Below are positions 7,766-15,184 of a DNA stretch of 15,512 bases, piece by piece. Within the stretch, counting starts at the first letter, position 1. Each line of letters opens with the position of its first letter. The notes beneath the pieces were generated by a model. The model searched no databases. It was not told the origin of the DNA and saw nothing but the letters and a program-made list of their open reading frames with translations. Made by a program: the position numbers and the translations under genes. Source of the DNA: Bacteroidales bacterium (GTDB taxonomy: Bacteria > Bacteroidota > Bacteroidia > Bacteroidales > Muribaculaceae). The stretch lies in contig SFLG01000037.1 in assembly GCA_004553485.1 (NCBI GenBank), positions 1 to 15,512 of the forward strand, given 5' to 3'.

Positions 7766-10501
7766 TTATGCGGTCAAACCGGAGCGCGTCTCGCTGGGCG
7801 TCTCGCCGTAGAGGTCGCGGTAGCATTTGGTAAAGTAGGCCGGGGTGGAGAAGCCTATCTCGTAGGCAATCTCGCTGACGGTACGGTCGGTCTTGAGCAG
7901 CAGGTTGCGGCCGCGCTGCAGACGCAGACGGCGCATCAGCTCGACGGGGGCAAAGTTGGTGAGGGCCTTGATTTTGCGATAGAACTGCGAGTGCTCGAGG
8001 CCCATCTTCGAGGCTATCGTGTCCACCGACATCGTGGCGTCGCCCATCCCCTCGTTGAAAATTTTGAGGAAGCGGTTGTAGAAGCTGTCGTCGATGTCGG
8101 CGCCGCCGCCGGCGGGGAGCGGGCGCTTGGGCGCCTCACCGGTGCCGGTTACCTTGGTCTCGGCGGCCTGCCACAGCTCTTTTATACGCTTGCGGTTGGC
8201 GATGAGGCTGACGCACCGTGCCTTGAGCACCTCGCTGCTGAAGGGCTTGGACAGGTAGCCGTCGGCGCCGCTGTCGTAGCCCTGGGCGCGCTGCTCGTCC
8301 ATCGAGCAGGCGGTGAGCATCAGCACGGGGATGTGCGAGGTCGACACCTCGCCCTTGATGCGGCGGCAGCACTCCAGACCGTCCATCACCGGCATCATCA
8401 CGTCGCAGATTATCAGGTCGGGGACATAGCGCGCGGCCATCTTTATGCCCTCTTTGCCGTTGGAGGCGGTGATGATGTTGTAGTCGGCGTTAAGCAGCTC
8501 GCTGACAAGTATGCGGATGTCGCGGTTGTCGTCGACGACGAGCACGATGGGCAGGTTTTCGTCTATGCTGACCTCGCTCTGTATGGTGTCGAGCTCGGTC
8601 TCGACGTCCATCTTGCCTATTGTCTTGTCCACGCTCACCGTCTCCTCGGCCACGTGGCGCACGGGCAGGGTGACGGTGAACACCGAGCCCTTGCCGACGG
8701 TGCTCTCCACGGCGATGGTGCCGTCGTGCAGCTCGACAAAGGCCTTGGCCAACGACAGGCCGATGCCCGAGCCCTTGGGGTGCACGCGGTCGACCTGGTA
8801 GAAGCGGTCGAAGATGTTGCCGAGGTCGCGCTCGCTGATGCCATCGCCGGTGTCCGACACCCTGAAGGTCAGGTCTTTGCCGTCGCTGTTGTAGCTGACG
8901 GTAATCGAGCCGTTGTCGGGGGTGTACTTGAAGGCGTTGGATAGGATGTTGAAGAAGACGCGCTCGATTTTCTCGCTGTCGATGGCGACGGGCAGAGGCT
9001 TGCCCGCAAACTCGGTCTCGAGTGTGAGCCGGATGTTGCGCTTGCGGGCCAGCGAATAGAACGACTCCATCCAGTCGGCCACGGCGGCACTGAAGTCGAC
9101 TTCGGTGAGCTTGAGCGCCAGCTTGCCGTTCTCGTACTTGCGGAAGTCAAGTATCTGATTGATGAGGCGTTGCAGTATCTTCAGGTTCTTGTTGGCGATT
9201 TTGATGAGGGTATGCTGCTGCGGCGTGAGGTTGTCGGCGCGGGCAATCTGGTCGACGGGCTCGGCGATGAGCGTCAGCGGCGTGCGCAGGTCGTGCGAGA
9301 CGTTGGTGAAGAACATCAGCTTTGACTGTATGGCCTCCTGCAGCTGGTCGTTAAGCTGTTTCTGCTTGTCGCGCTCCTCCTCGAGCAGCTTGTTCTGCGT
9401 CAGCAGCTCCTTCTGGTGGCGCGTGTGCTGCCAGTAGGCGCGCAGCAACAGAAAGGCCACGCCGAAGAGCAGCACGATGATGGCGATGCTGGCATAGAAC
9501 AGCGACTCCTGCGACGAATGTTGCGCCCAGTAGTCGTCGATGCGCTGTTTCAGCTTCTTCATCTTGCTTGTCTCGGCCTTCAGCGTCTCGTTCTGGAGCA
9601 GCAGGATGTCGGCGTTGGAGCGGTCGACGGCGGAGGCCACGGGCAGGATGGTCTCGCGGTTGTAGGGCTCGTCTTTGAGGATGGCCAATGCCGTCTGTAT
9701 CAGGCGATGACCCTCGGTGGGGTAGAGGAAGGTGGCGTCTATCACGCTGTCGGCGACGGCGCGGATGCCTATCTCGGGAGCGGCGTCGATGCCGATAATC
9801 TTTATGCTGTCGCGGCCCAGACGGGCGGCAACCTCGGCGGCGCCGATGGCCATGCGGTCGTTGTGGGCGTAGATGAGGTTTGTCTCGGGATGACGTCGCA
9901 GCAGCGAGTCGGCCACCGTTTTGGCCTCCTCCCCGCGCCAGTTGGCCGTGGCGCTTGCCACCACGGTGCCCCCGCCGGCGCCCAGCCCGCGTGCAAAGCC
10001 GTTGTGACGGCCCGCCGTCGGCGTCGAGCCGGGACGGCCCGAAATCTCCAGCGCGCGCGTGTCCTTGCCCGTCAGGTGCAGGGCATATTCGGCCGCCGAC
10101 CGCCCAAGTCCGTCATTATCAACGACTATGCGGGCGGTGTAGCTGTCGCCGTTGATGTCGCGGTCAAAGGTTATCACCGGCATGCCGCTCTCGTAGGCCT
10201 TGCGTATCGCCGGCGTCAGTGCCTCGGCCTCGTTGGGGGCGACAATGAGGATGTCAAAGTCGTTGTCGATAAAATATTGGATGTCAGCAATCTGTTTTTC
10301 GTTGCTGTCGTCTGCCGAACGTATCTCCACCACGGCGTCCTCGTGCAGCATGATCTCGCGATTGATTTCTTCGTTCATCTTCTTGCGCCAGTCGTCCTCG
10401 CTGCACTGCGACACACCTATTTTATATATCTTCTCCTTGGTACATCCCACCGTTGCCGAAAAAATGGCAACACATAATATAATAAGGTACAGTTTTTTCA
10501 T
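7766..10501 (-). CDS. Hybrid two-component regulator with periplasmic sugar-binding sensor (BT1754-like)
   Basis: A 911-residue one-protein signalling system that senses a sugar in the periplasm and activates transcription. Domain order: signal or membrane segment 1-20; type-1 periplasmic-binding-protein fold about 25-305 (KIGVSQC, ILIVAPNEAEAL, FDRDINGD, YAHNDRMAIGAAE, IIGIDA); transmembrane helix about 334-354; coiled coil about 360-395; histidine kinase with His403 in FTNVSHDLRTPLT, N box near 518-528, and G boxes SDTGDGI and KGSGIGLSLAK; receiver domain about 652-765 with phosphoacceptor Asp700 in ICDVMMP and Lys752; and an AraC-type DNA-binding domain about 820-905 ending IGFSTPAYFTKCYRDLYGETP. 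All key residues are present. The PBP sensor instead of the more common Reg_prop propeller is the arrangement of B. thetaiotaomicron BT1754, which binds fructose; with a GH32 and a fructokinase gene next door, fructose is the likely signal. Cys20 in ATVGC resembles a lipobox, which would be unusual for a histidine kinase. No clear terminator follows; susC starts 182 bases on with its own promoter. Confidence 0.95.
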   Translation of the reverse strand: MKKLYLIILCVAIFSATVGCTKEKIYKIGVSQCSEDDWRKKMNEEINREIMLHEDAVVEIRSADDSNEKQIADIQYFIDNDFDILIVAPNEAEALTPAIRKAYESGMPVITFDRDINGDSYTARIVVDNDGLGRSAAEYALHLTGKDTRALEISGRPGSTPTAGRHNGFARGLGAGGGTVVASATANWRGEEAKTVADSLLRRHPETNLIYAHNDRMAIGAAEVAARLGRDSIKIIGIDAAPEIGIRAVADSVIDATFLYPTEGHRLIQTALAILKDEPYNRETILPVASAVDRSNADILLLQNETLKAETSKMKKLKQRIDDYWAQHSSQESLFYASIAIIVLLFGVAFLLLRAYWQHTRHQKELLTQNKLLEEERDKQKQLNDQLQEAIQSKLMFFTNVSHDLRTPLTLIAEPVDQIARADNLTPQQHTLIKIANKNLKILQRLINQILDFRKYENGKLALKLTEVDFSAAVADWMESFYSLARKRNIRLTLETEFAGKPLPVAIDSEKIERVFFNILSNAFKYTPDNGSITVSYNSDGKDLTFRVSDTGDGISERDLGNIFDRFYQVDRVHPKGSGIGLSLAKAFVELHDGTIAVESTVGKGSVFTVTLPVRHVAEETVSVDKTIGKMDVETELDTIQSEVSIDENLPIVLVVDDNRDIRILVSELLNADYNIITASNGKEGIKMAARYVPDLIICDVMMPVMDGLECCRRIKGEVSTSHIPVLMLTACSMDEQRAQGYDSGADGYLSKPFSSEVLKARCVSLIANRKRIKELWQAAETKVTGTGEAPKRPLPAGGGADIDDSFYNRFLKIFNEGMGDATMSVDTIASKMGLEHSQFYRKIKALTNFAPVELMRRLRLQRGRNLLLKTDRTVSEIAYEIGFSTPAYFTKCYRDLYGETPSETRSGLTA

Positions 10502-10535
10502 GTTGTGATTAGGGTCCTTTCATGGATTAGAGGTT

Positions 10536-10543
10536 CAAAGATA
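10536..10543 (-). promoter_or_regulatory. Predicted -7 promoter box of the regulator gene
   Basis: The minus strand reads TATCTTTG, an exact TAnnTTTG match, 34 bases before the regulator's ATG. The -33 region is AT-rich but lacks TTTG, suggesting modest constitutive expression. Confidence 0.55.
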
Positions 10544-10585
10544 GCAATTTCGTTTAAAATTATGTGCATTATCGATGAAAAATTC

Positions 10586-10606
10586 TGCATTGCAATAATT
10601 TTGATA
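10586..10606 (+). promoter_or_regulatory. Candidate operator of the sensor-regulator, GH32 copy
   Basis: The plus strand reads TGCATTG, then CAA, then TAATTTTGATA, identical at 18 of 21 positions to the element before susC (7670-7690). It ends 42 bases before a TAGTTTTG -7 box, against 43 bases at susC. Matching sequence, orientation and spacing make it a strong candidate for the binding site that co-activates both operons. Confidence 0.6.
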
Positions 10607-10608
10607 CC

Positions 10609-10626
10609 CGATGCACGATTTTTCAT
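10609..10626 (-). promoter_or_regulatory. Opposed partial copy of the operator motif
   Basis: On the minus strand this reads ATGAAAAATCGTGCATCG and matches the plus-strand stretch 10575-10592 (ATGAAAAATTCTGCATTG) at 15 of 18 positions. The two face each other in the divergent region between the regulator and GH32. It lacks the TTTTGATA half, so it could be a weaker site for autoregulation, a second half-site, or just the arm of an RNA or DNA hairpin. Confidence 0.35.
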
Positions 10627-10648
10627 AGACCTACGCGACAAAACGTGT

Positions 10649-10656
10649 TAGTTTTG
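10649..10656 (+). promoter_or_regulatory. Predicted -7 promoter box of the GH32-MFS-fructokinase operon
   Basis: TAGTTTTG matches TAnnTTTG and lies 42 bases after the candidate operator, mirroring the susC promoter. Use of this promoter would give a leader of about 190 bases before the GH32 ATG. There is no -33 TTTG, consistent with activation by the regulator. Confidence 0.55.
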
Positions 10657-10673
10657 CGTTGTGAAAAATAGCA

Positions 10674-10687
10674 GGGGGTTCGCCTCC
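10674..10687 (+). other. UUCG tetraloop hairpin in the GH32 leader
   Basis: Five G residues (10674-10678), TTCG, then CCTCC (10683-10687) can form a 5-bp stem with one G-U pair and a stable UUCG loop. It lies near the 5' end of the predicted leader RNA. A short second stem (CCATA/TATGG, 10770-10784) follows. I recognise no riboswitch in the leader; the hairpin may protect the transcript 5' end or be incidental. Confidence 0.3.
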
Positions 10688-10817
10688 CGACTTTCCCGTC
10701 AGTGACTGCCCGGAATTTCGATGCGGACTCTTTTGACCCAAAGTTGTTTTCAAGGTAAAAGAAAGGATTCCATAGCGAGTATGGTTTCGCAGGTAAAAAA
10801 AGATTGTTTCAGGTTTT

Positions 10818-10825
10818 TAACTTTG
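10818..10825 (+). promoter_or_regulatory. Alternative -7 box close to the GH32 start
   Basis: TAACTTTG fits TAnnTTTG and lies 26 bases before the GH32 ATG. It has no -33 TTTG and no operator at the expected distance, so it may be a basal promoter or a chance match within the leader. Confidence 0.3.
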
Positions 10826-10851
10826 ACATCAGAAACTTTAAATTTTAATAT

Positions 10852-12693
10852 ATGAGTATTTACAAAAAGGGCCTCGGCGCCCTGATAATCACCACAGCGG
10901 CTGTGTCGGCACAACCTGCCGCGGCAGCCACTCCCGGTCTACAGGTCGAGATCCTGGGTGTCAACAACACCCTGGTCCGCGTCACCGAGCCCGGCAAATA
11001 CATCCTCCTGCCCGTGCAGGAGAGCAACGAGGATGCCCGCATAAACGTCCTTGTCGACGGCAAAGTCGAAAAGACTCTCAACGTGCGTCTGGCAAAGTCG
11101 AAAGTCGACTACACGGTTCCCTTCAACATCGAGAGGTACAAGGGCCACAACATCGTGCTCAGCGTCATCACCAAGCAGGACCGCGCCTCGGTGCGCGAGG
11201 CCAAGGACGATGCCTGCTGGAGCGCCATCGCTGTCGCCGACACCTTCGACACCACCAACCGCGAGAAATTCCGTCCCGCCTACCACCACACCCCTCTCTA
11301 CGGATGGATGAACGACCCCAACGGCATGGTGTACAAGGACGGTGTATGGCACCTCTGCTACCAGTGGAACCCCTACGGGTCGAAGTGGCAGAACCTGTCC
11401 TGGGGCCAGTCCACCAGCCGCGACCTGATACACTGGGACCACCAGAGTGACGCCGTGCTCGAGCCCGACGGCCTGGGCATGATCTTCAGCGGCAGCTCGG
11501 CCATCGACCCCACCGGCAGCGCCGGCTTCGGCAAGGACGCCGTGGTGGCCCTATACACCTCGGCCGACGCAAGCCAGATACAGAGCCTCGCCTCGAGCCC
11601 CGACGGCGGCTACACTTACACCCCGTACCCCGGCAACCCCGTGCTCACGCTATCGAGTGAGGCACGCGACCCCAATATGTTCTGGGACGCCAAGAACAAC
11701 CGCTGGGTGCTAACCCTGGCCCACGCCATCGACCGCGAGATGCTCTTCTTCACCTCGCCCGACCTTAAGACTTGGACTCTGGAGAGCAACTTCGGCAAGG
11801 GCCTCGGAGCACAGGACGGCGTATGGGAATGTCCCGACCTGTTCGAGCTGGAGGTGGACGGCGAAGGCACAAAGAAGTGGGTGCTCCTCTGCAACATCAA
11901 CCCCGGCGGTCCCTTCGGCGGCAGCGCAACGCAGTACTTCGTGGGCGACTTTGACGGCAATAAGTTCACCGTCGACACCCTCGCCGACGGCACCGTGCCC
12001 ACCAAGTGGATGGACTACGGCAAAGACCACTACGCCACGGTCAGTTTCAGCGACGCCCCGGACAACCGACGCACCGTCATTGGCTGGATGAGCAACTGGC
12101 AGTATGCCGCCGAGGTGCCCACCACGCAGTTCCGCAGCGCCAACACGCTGCCCCGCGACGTCGCCCTCTTCCGCGCCCCCGACGGACAGCTCTATATGTC
12201 GTCCAAGCCTGCGCCCGAGGTGGCCGGCCTGCGCGGCAAGCTCGCCCTCAACGTCCGCGGCACTTCGGTGGGCAAGACCACCAAGACTTACGCACTCCCC
12301 ACAGCCAACAACGGCATCTGCGAGATTGTCGCCAACTTCGACACCAAAAAGTGCAAGACCTTTGACATCGTCCTCAAAAACGACGCCGGCGAGAAGGTTG
12401 TAATGTCCTACGACGCCCGGGCCCACACCATGTCGTTCGACCGCACTCAGAGCGGCATCGTCGACTTCAGCCGGGACTTCCCCTCGGTCACCGTCGCTCC
12501 CACATACGAGGACAACAACAAAATCTCGCTGCAGATTTTCGTCGACCGCTCCAGCATCGAGCTCTTCGGCGACAACGGCCGCTTTGTAATGACCAACCTC
12601 GTCTTCCCCAACAAGCCCTACTCCACCATCGAAGTCTCGGCCCGGGGCGGCAAAGCCCGCCTCGAAAACCTCAAGGTCTACTCAATCAAGTAA
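10852..12693 (+). CDS. GH32 fructan beta-fructosidase (levanase/inulinase/invertase type), secreted
   Basis: A 613-residue retaining enzyme that cleaves beta-fructosidic bonds in levan, inulin, fructo-oligosaccharides or sucrose, most likely exo-acting and releasing fructose. Residues 1 to about 26 are a signal peptide (run of alanines, no lipobox cysteine), which places it in the periplasm. An extra beta-rich N-terminal domain (about 28-130) resembles the region called DUF4980 in Bacteroidetes GH32 enzymes. The five-bladed propeller starts near 141, with the nucleophile Asp155 in WMNDPNG, the stabilising Asp273 in ARDPNMFWD and the acid/base Glu326 in WECPDLFEL. The C-terminal beta-sandwich (about 450-613) contains DRSSIELFGDNG. 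All catalytic residues are intact. The start codon follows an A/T-rich sequence without a Shine-Dalgarno, as is normal here. It leads the operon with the transporter and fructokinase. Levan versus inulin preference cannot be read from the sequence. Confidence 0.95.
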   Translation: MSIYKKGLGALIITTAAVSAQPAAAATPGLQVEILGVNNTLVRVTEPGKYILLPVQESNEDARINVLVDGKVEKTLNVRLAKSKVDYTVPFNIERYKGHNIVLSVITKQDRASVREAKDDACWSAIAVADTFDTTNREKFRPAYHHTPLYGWMNDPNGMVYKDGVWHLCYQWNPYGSKWQNLSWGQSTSRDLIHWDHQSDAVLEPDGLGMIFSGSSAIDPTGSAGFGKDAVVALYTSADASQIQSLASSPDGGYTYTPYPGNPVLTLSSEARDPNMFWDAKNNRWVLTLAHAIDREMLFFTSPDLKTWTLESNFGKGLGAQDGVWECPDLFELEVDGEGTKKWVLLCNINPGGPFGGSATQYFVGDFDGNKFTVDTLADGTVPTKWMDYGKDHYATVSFSDAPDNRRTVIGWMSNWQYAAEVPTTQFRSANTLPRDVALFRAPDGQLYMSSKPAPEVAGLRGKLALNVRGTSVGKTTKTYALPTANNGICEIVANFDTKKCKTFDIVLKNDAGEKVVMSYDARAHTMSFDRTQSGIVDFSRDFPSVTVAPTYEDNNKISLQIFVDRSSIELFGDNGRFVMTNLVFPNKPYSTIEVSARGGKARLENLKVYSIK

Positions 12694-12722
12694 GCCAGGC
12701 CAGTCCCCCCAGCCTCCCTCAT

Positions 12723-12753
12723 TTCCCATTTCTCCCGCAATTCCCATTTCTCC
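12723..12753 (+). repeat. Short direct repeats in the GH32-MFS gap
   Basis: TTCCCATTTCTCC occurs at 12723-12735 and again at 12741-12753 (18-base period). It is followed by CAATAAAC repeated twice in tandem (12753-12768). The region is pyrimidine-rich and non-coding. The repeats look like local duplications. Confidence 0.6.
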
Positions 12754-12769
12754 AATAAACCAATAAACC

Positions 12770-12810
12770 TCATATTTTCAAGGTCCGGGGGGGGGACCTT
12801 GAAAATATGA
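12770..12810 (+). other. Perfect 17-bp hairpin with a seven-G loop before the MFS gene
   Basis: The arm TCATATTTTCAAGGTCC (12770-12786) is perfectly complementary to 12794-12810, and the loop (12787-12793) is all G within a run of nine Gs. The hairpin ends 16 bases before the transporter ATG. No T-tract follows, so it is not a standard terminator. Possible roles are transcript processing or stabilisation, partial attenuation between GH32 and the downstream genes, or control of translation start. Confidence 0.75.
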
Positions 12811-12826
12811 ATAAAAACCAACAATT

Positions 12827-14005
12827 ATGGCTCAATCGCTTGTTACAAACCGCAAATCCTTTCTGCTGCAGATAATTCCGGTGATGCTCTGCTTCTTCGT
12901 CATGGGTTTCGTCGACCTCGTAGGCATAGCATCGAGATATGTACAGGAAGACCTTTCCCTCTCCGACTCGCAGGCTAACCTGTTCCCCTCGCTCGTCTTC
13001 TTCTGGTTCCTTATCTTCTCGGTACCCACGGGCATGCTGATGAACAAGATAGGCCGTAAAAACACCGTACTCATCTCGCTCATCATCACGGCCCTGTCGC
13101 TCTTCATCCCCGTCTTCGGCGACAGCTATATGATAATGCTTGCATCTTTCTCGCTGTTGGGCATCGGCAACGCCGTCATGCAGACATCACTTAACCCCCT
13201 GGTCACCAACCTCATCAGCAGCGACAAGCTGGCCTCGACCCTCACCTTCGGCCAGTTCGTCAAGGCCATCGCCTCGTTCCTCGCTCCCATCCTCGCCGCC
13301 TGGGGCGCCACCACCGCCTTCCCCACCTTTGGCCTAGGATGGCGCGCCCTCTTCGTGATATATGCCGTGGTCAGCTTCCTGTCCATCGCCCTGCTCGCCG
13401 CCACCCCCATCGATGAGGAGCGCCCCGACAAGGCCTCGGGCATCGGCGCCTGCGTCAAGCTGCTGGGCCGTCCCTTCATCCTGCTCTGCTTCATCGGCAT
13501 CATGTGCCACGTAGGCATCGACGTGGGCACCAACACCACCGCCCCCAACATCCTCATGGAGCGCCTCCGGATCTCCATCGTCGAGGCCGGATACGCCACA
13601 ACGGTATACTTCATCTTCCGCACCATCGGCTGCTTCACCGGCACCTTCCTGCTGCGCGTGATGTCGACCCGCGTATTCTTTGCCATCAGCGTGCTGATGA
13701 TGCTCGCCGGCATGGGCCTGCTCTATGTCAGCAACACCCTCACCCCCCTCTACACCGGCCTCGCACTCATCGGCTTCGGCAACTCAAACATCTTCTCGGT
13801 AGTCTTCTCGCAGGCCCTCCTTTACAGCCCCAACGAGAAAAACGAGGTCTCGGGCCTGATGATCATGGGCCTCTTCGGCGGCACAATCTTCCCCCTCGCA
13901 ATGGGTTACGCCGCCGACGCCATGGGCCAGGCCGGCGCAGTGATGGTGATGACCGTCGGCGTTGCATACCTCCTCTATTACACGTTCAAAATCAAAAAAG
14001 CATAA
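12827..14005 (+). CDS. MFS sugar transporter (fructose importer, BT1758-like)
   Basis: A 392-residue inner-membrane carrier with about 12 hydrophobic segments spread over the whole length. The first is IIPVMLCFFVMGFVDLVG (about 16-33). MFS motif A appears in the loop after helix 2 as GMLMNKIGRKNTV, and a looser repeat is seen in the second half. Overall character fits the fucose/glucose/galactose:proton symporter group that Bacteroidetes use to take monosaccharides from the periplasm. In the B. thetaiotaomicron levan locus the equivalent gene, BT1758, lies between a GH32 and a fructokinase gene, exactly as here, so fructose is the likely cargo. The ATG at 12827 is chosen because it opens directly into MAQSLVTNRKSF and the first helix. 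The stop is 13 bases before the fructokinase start, so the two are surely co-transcribed. The family is clear; substrate is inferred from position. Confidence 0.9.
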   Translation: MAQSLVTNRKSFLLQIIPVMLCFFVMGFVDLVGIASRYVQEDLSLSDSQANLFPSLVFFWFLIFSVPTGMLMNKIGRKNTVLISLIITALSLFIPVFGDSYMIMLASFSLLGIGNAVMQTSLNPLVTNLISSDKLASTLTFGQFVKAIASFLAPILAAWGATTAFPTFGLGWRALFVIYAVVSFLSIALLAATPIDEERPDKASGIGACVKLLGRPFILLCFIGIMCHVGIDVGTNTTAPNILMERLRISIVEAGYATTVYFIFRTIGCFTGTFLLRVMSTRVFFAISVLMMLAGMGLLYVSNTLTPLYTGLALIGFGNSNIFSVVFSQALLYSPNEKNEVSGLMIMGLFGGTIFPLAMGYAADAMGQAGAVMVMTVGVAYLLYYTFKIKKA

Positions 14006-14018
14006 AAGCATAAGCAAC

Positions 14019-14900
14019 ATGAAAAACTTAGTAGTAGGCATGGGCGAAGCCCTCTGGGACGTTCTGCCTGAAGGAAAGAAAATCGGCGGCGCTCCCGCAA
14101 ACTTCGCATATCACGTTTCGCAGTTCGGCCTCCCCAGCTATGTCGTCAGTGCTGTCGGCGACGACGCCCTCGGCCACGAAATCATCGACAACCTCACATC
14201 AAAGGGCCTTTCGCTCCTTATCGCCGAAGTGCCCTACCCCACCGGCACCGTCCAGGTCGAGATTGACCCCGCCGGCATACCGCAGTACGAGATCAAGGAG
14301 AATGTCGCCTGGGACAACATCCCCTTCACCGACACCCTCGAGGACCTCGCCCGCAACACCCAGGCCGTCTGCTTCGGCTCGCTGGCCCAGCGCAACGTCG
14401 TCTCGCGCGAGACCATCAACCGCTTCCTCGACGTCATGCCCGACAACGACAGCACCCTGCGCGTCTTCGACGTCAACCTCCGTCAGGGCTTCTACACCAA
14501 GGAAATCCTCACCAACTCGATGGAGCGCTGCAACATACTCAAAATCAACGACGAGGAGCTCGTCACCGTCAGCCGCATGTTCGGCTACCCCGGCATCGAC
14601 CTCCAGGACAAATGCTGGATTCTGCTTGGCAAGTACAACCTGAAGATGCTCATCCTCACCTGCGGCATTAACGGCAGCTACGTCTTCACCCCCGGCAACG
14701 TATCGTTCCAGCCCACCCCCACCGTTGAAGTCGCCGACACCGTCGGCGCCGGCGACTCCTTCACCGCCGCCTTCATCGCCGCCATCCTCAAAGGTAAGAG
14801 CGTAGCCGACGCCCACGCCCTCGCCGTCCGCACCTCCGCCTACGTCTGCACCAAAAACGGCGCCATGCCCATCCTCCCCCCCACCCTCACCAAAGCCTAA
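14019..14900 (+). CDS. Fructokinase, PfkB/ribokinase family
   Basis: A 293-residue cytoplasmic sugar kinase that transfers phosphate from ATP to fructose, feeding glycolysis. I chose the ATG at 14019 (MKNLVVGMGEALWD). A longer frame from 13962 would overlap the end of the transporter gene and add a basic tail not typical of the family. The first PfkB signature is at about 23-37 (GGAPANFAYHVSQFG), with NxxE in KINDEE (Asn177 to Glu180) and the second signature DTVGAGDSFTAAF at 240-252, where Asp246 is the catalytic base. The DVNLRQ stretch near 151-156 is usual for bacterial fructokinases. Length and motifs are complete. It is the last gene of the GH32 operon and is followed by a strong terminator. 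Fructose is preferred over other sugars because of the sequence type and the neighbouring GH32 and BT1754-like regulator genes. Confidence 0.93.
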   Translation: MKNLVVGMGEALWDVLPEGKKIGGAPANFAYHVSQFGLPSYVVSAVGDDALGHEIIDNLTSKGLSLLIAEVPYPTGTVQVEIDPAGIPQYEIKENVAWDNIPFTDTLEDLARNTQAVCFGSLAQRNVVSRETINRFLDVMPDNDSTLRVFDVNLRQGFYTKEILTNSMERCNILKINDEELVTVSRMFGYPGIDLQDKCWILLGKYNLKMLILTCGINGSYVFTPGNVSFQPTPTVEVADTVGAGDSFTAAFIAAILKGKSVADAHALAVRTSAYVCTKNGAMPILPPTLTKA

Positions 14901-15002
14901 CCCGGCCCCCGCCGCCCCGCCGCGGCCCACTCCGCCCTCGCCCAACCGTGGCCATGGCGCCCCGGCCCAGCCCGACCCCAGCTTTATAAAATGCTTACCC
15001 CT

Positions 15003-15040
15003 ACAGGGGCGCTCCCTCCCGGCAGCGCCCCTGTCGCTTT
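15003..15040 (+). terminator. Intrinsic terminator of the GH32-MFS-fructokinase operon
   Basis: A perfect 11-bp stem (ACAGGGGCGCT 15003-15013, AGCGCCCCTGT 15024-15034) with a 10-base loop is followed by CGCTTTATTCC. It lies about 100 bases after the fructokinase stop codon and is a convincing terminator. Confidence 0.8.
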
Positions 15041-15184
15041 ATTCCCAATCCCCCCCCCAAAAAAAACCAACCGCCCGCCTTATAGAATGGCGGCCTTCAA
15101 CCGCCGGCCACCCGCACCCACCGCCAGCCACCCGCCCCGCAACGCCCCTGCGCACGGCCCTCTCCCGGCCCTTCACCCGTCACC

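Noticed and set aside
7697..8944. 415-codon open frame on the plus strand
   Set aside because: Antisense to the regulator's kinase, receiver and AraC domains, which are all clearly readable on the minus strand.
9416..10477. 353-codon open frame on the plus strand
   Set aside because: Antisense to the sensor part of the regulator; composition is that of a shadow frame.
10671..10700. GGGGGTTCGCCTCCC resembling a tRNA or tmRNA T-arm
   Set aside because: The loop does not fit TTCRANY and the stem fails in the T-arm register; no other arms of a tRNA are found around it.
13962..14018. Upstream ATG at 13962 for fructokinase
   Set aside because: It would overlap the transporter gene and add a basic tail absent from the family; the ATG at 14019 begins at the family's normal N-terminus.
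14199..14945. 248-codon open frame on the minus strand
   Set aside because: Antisense to the fructokinase gene and dominated by Gly, Val, Ala, Glu and Asp.
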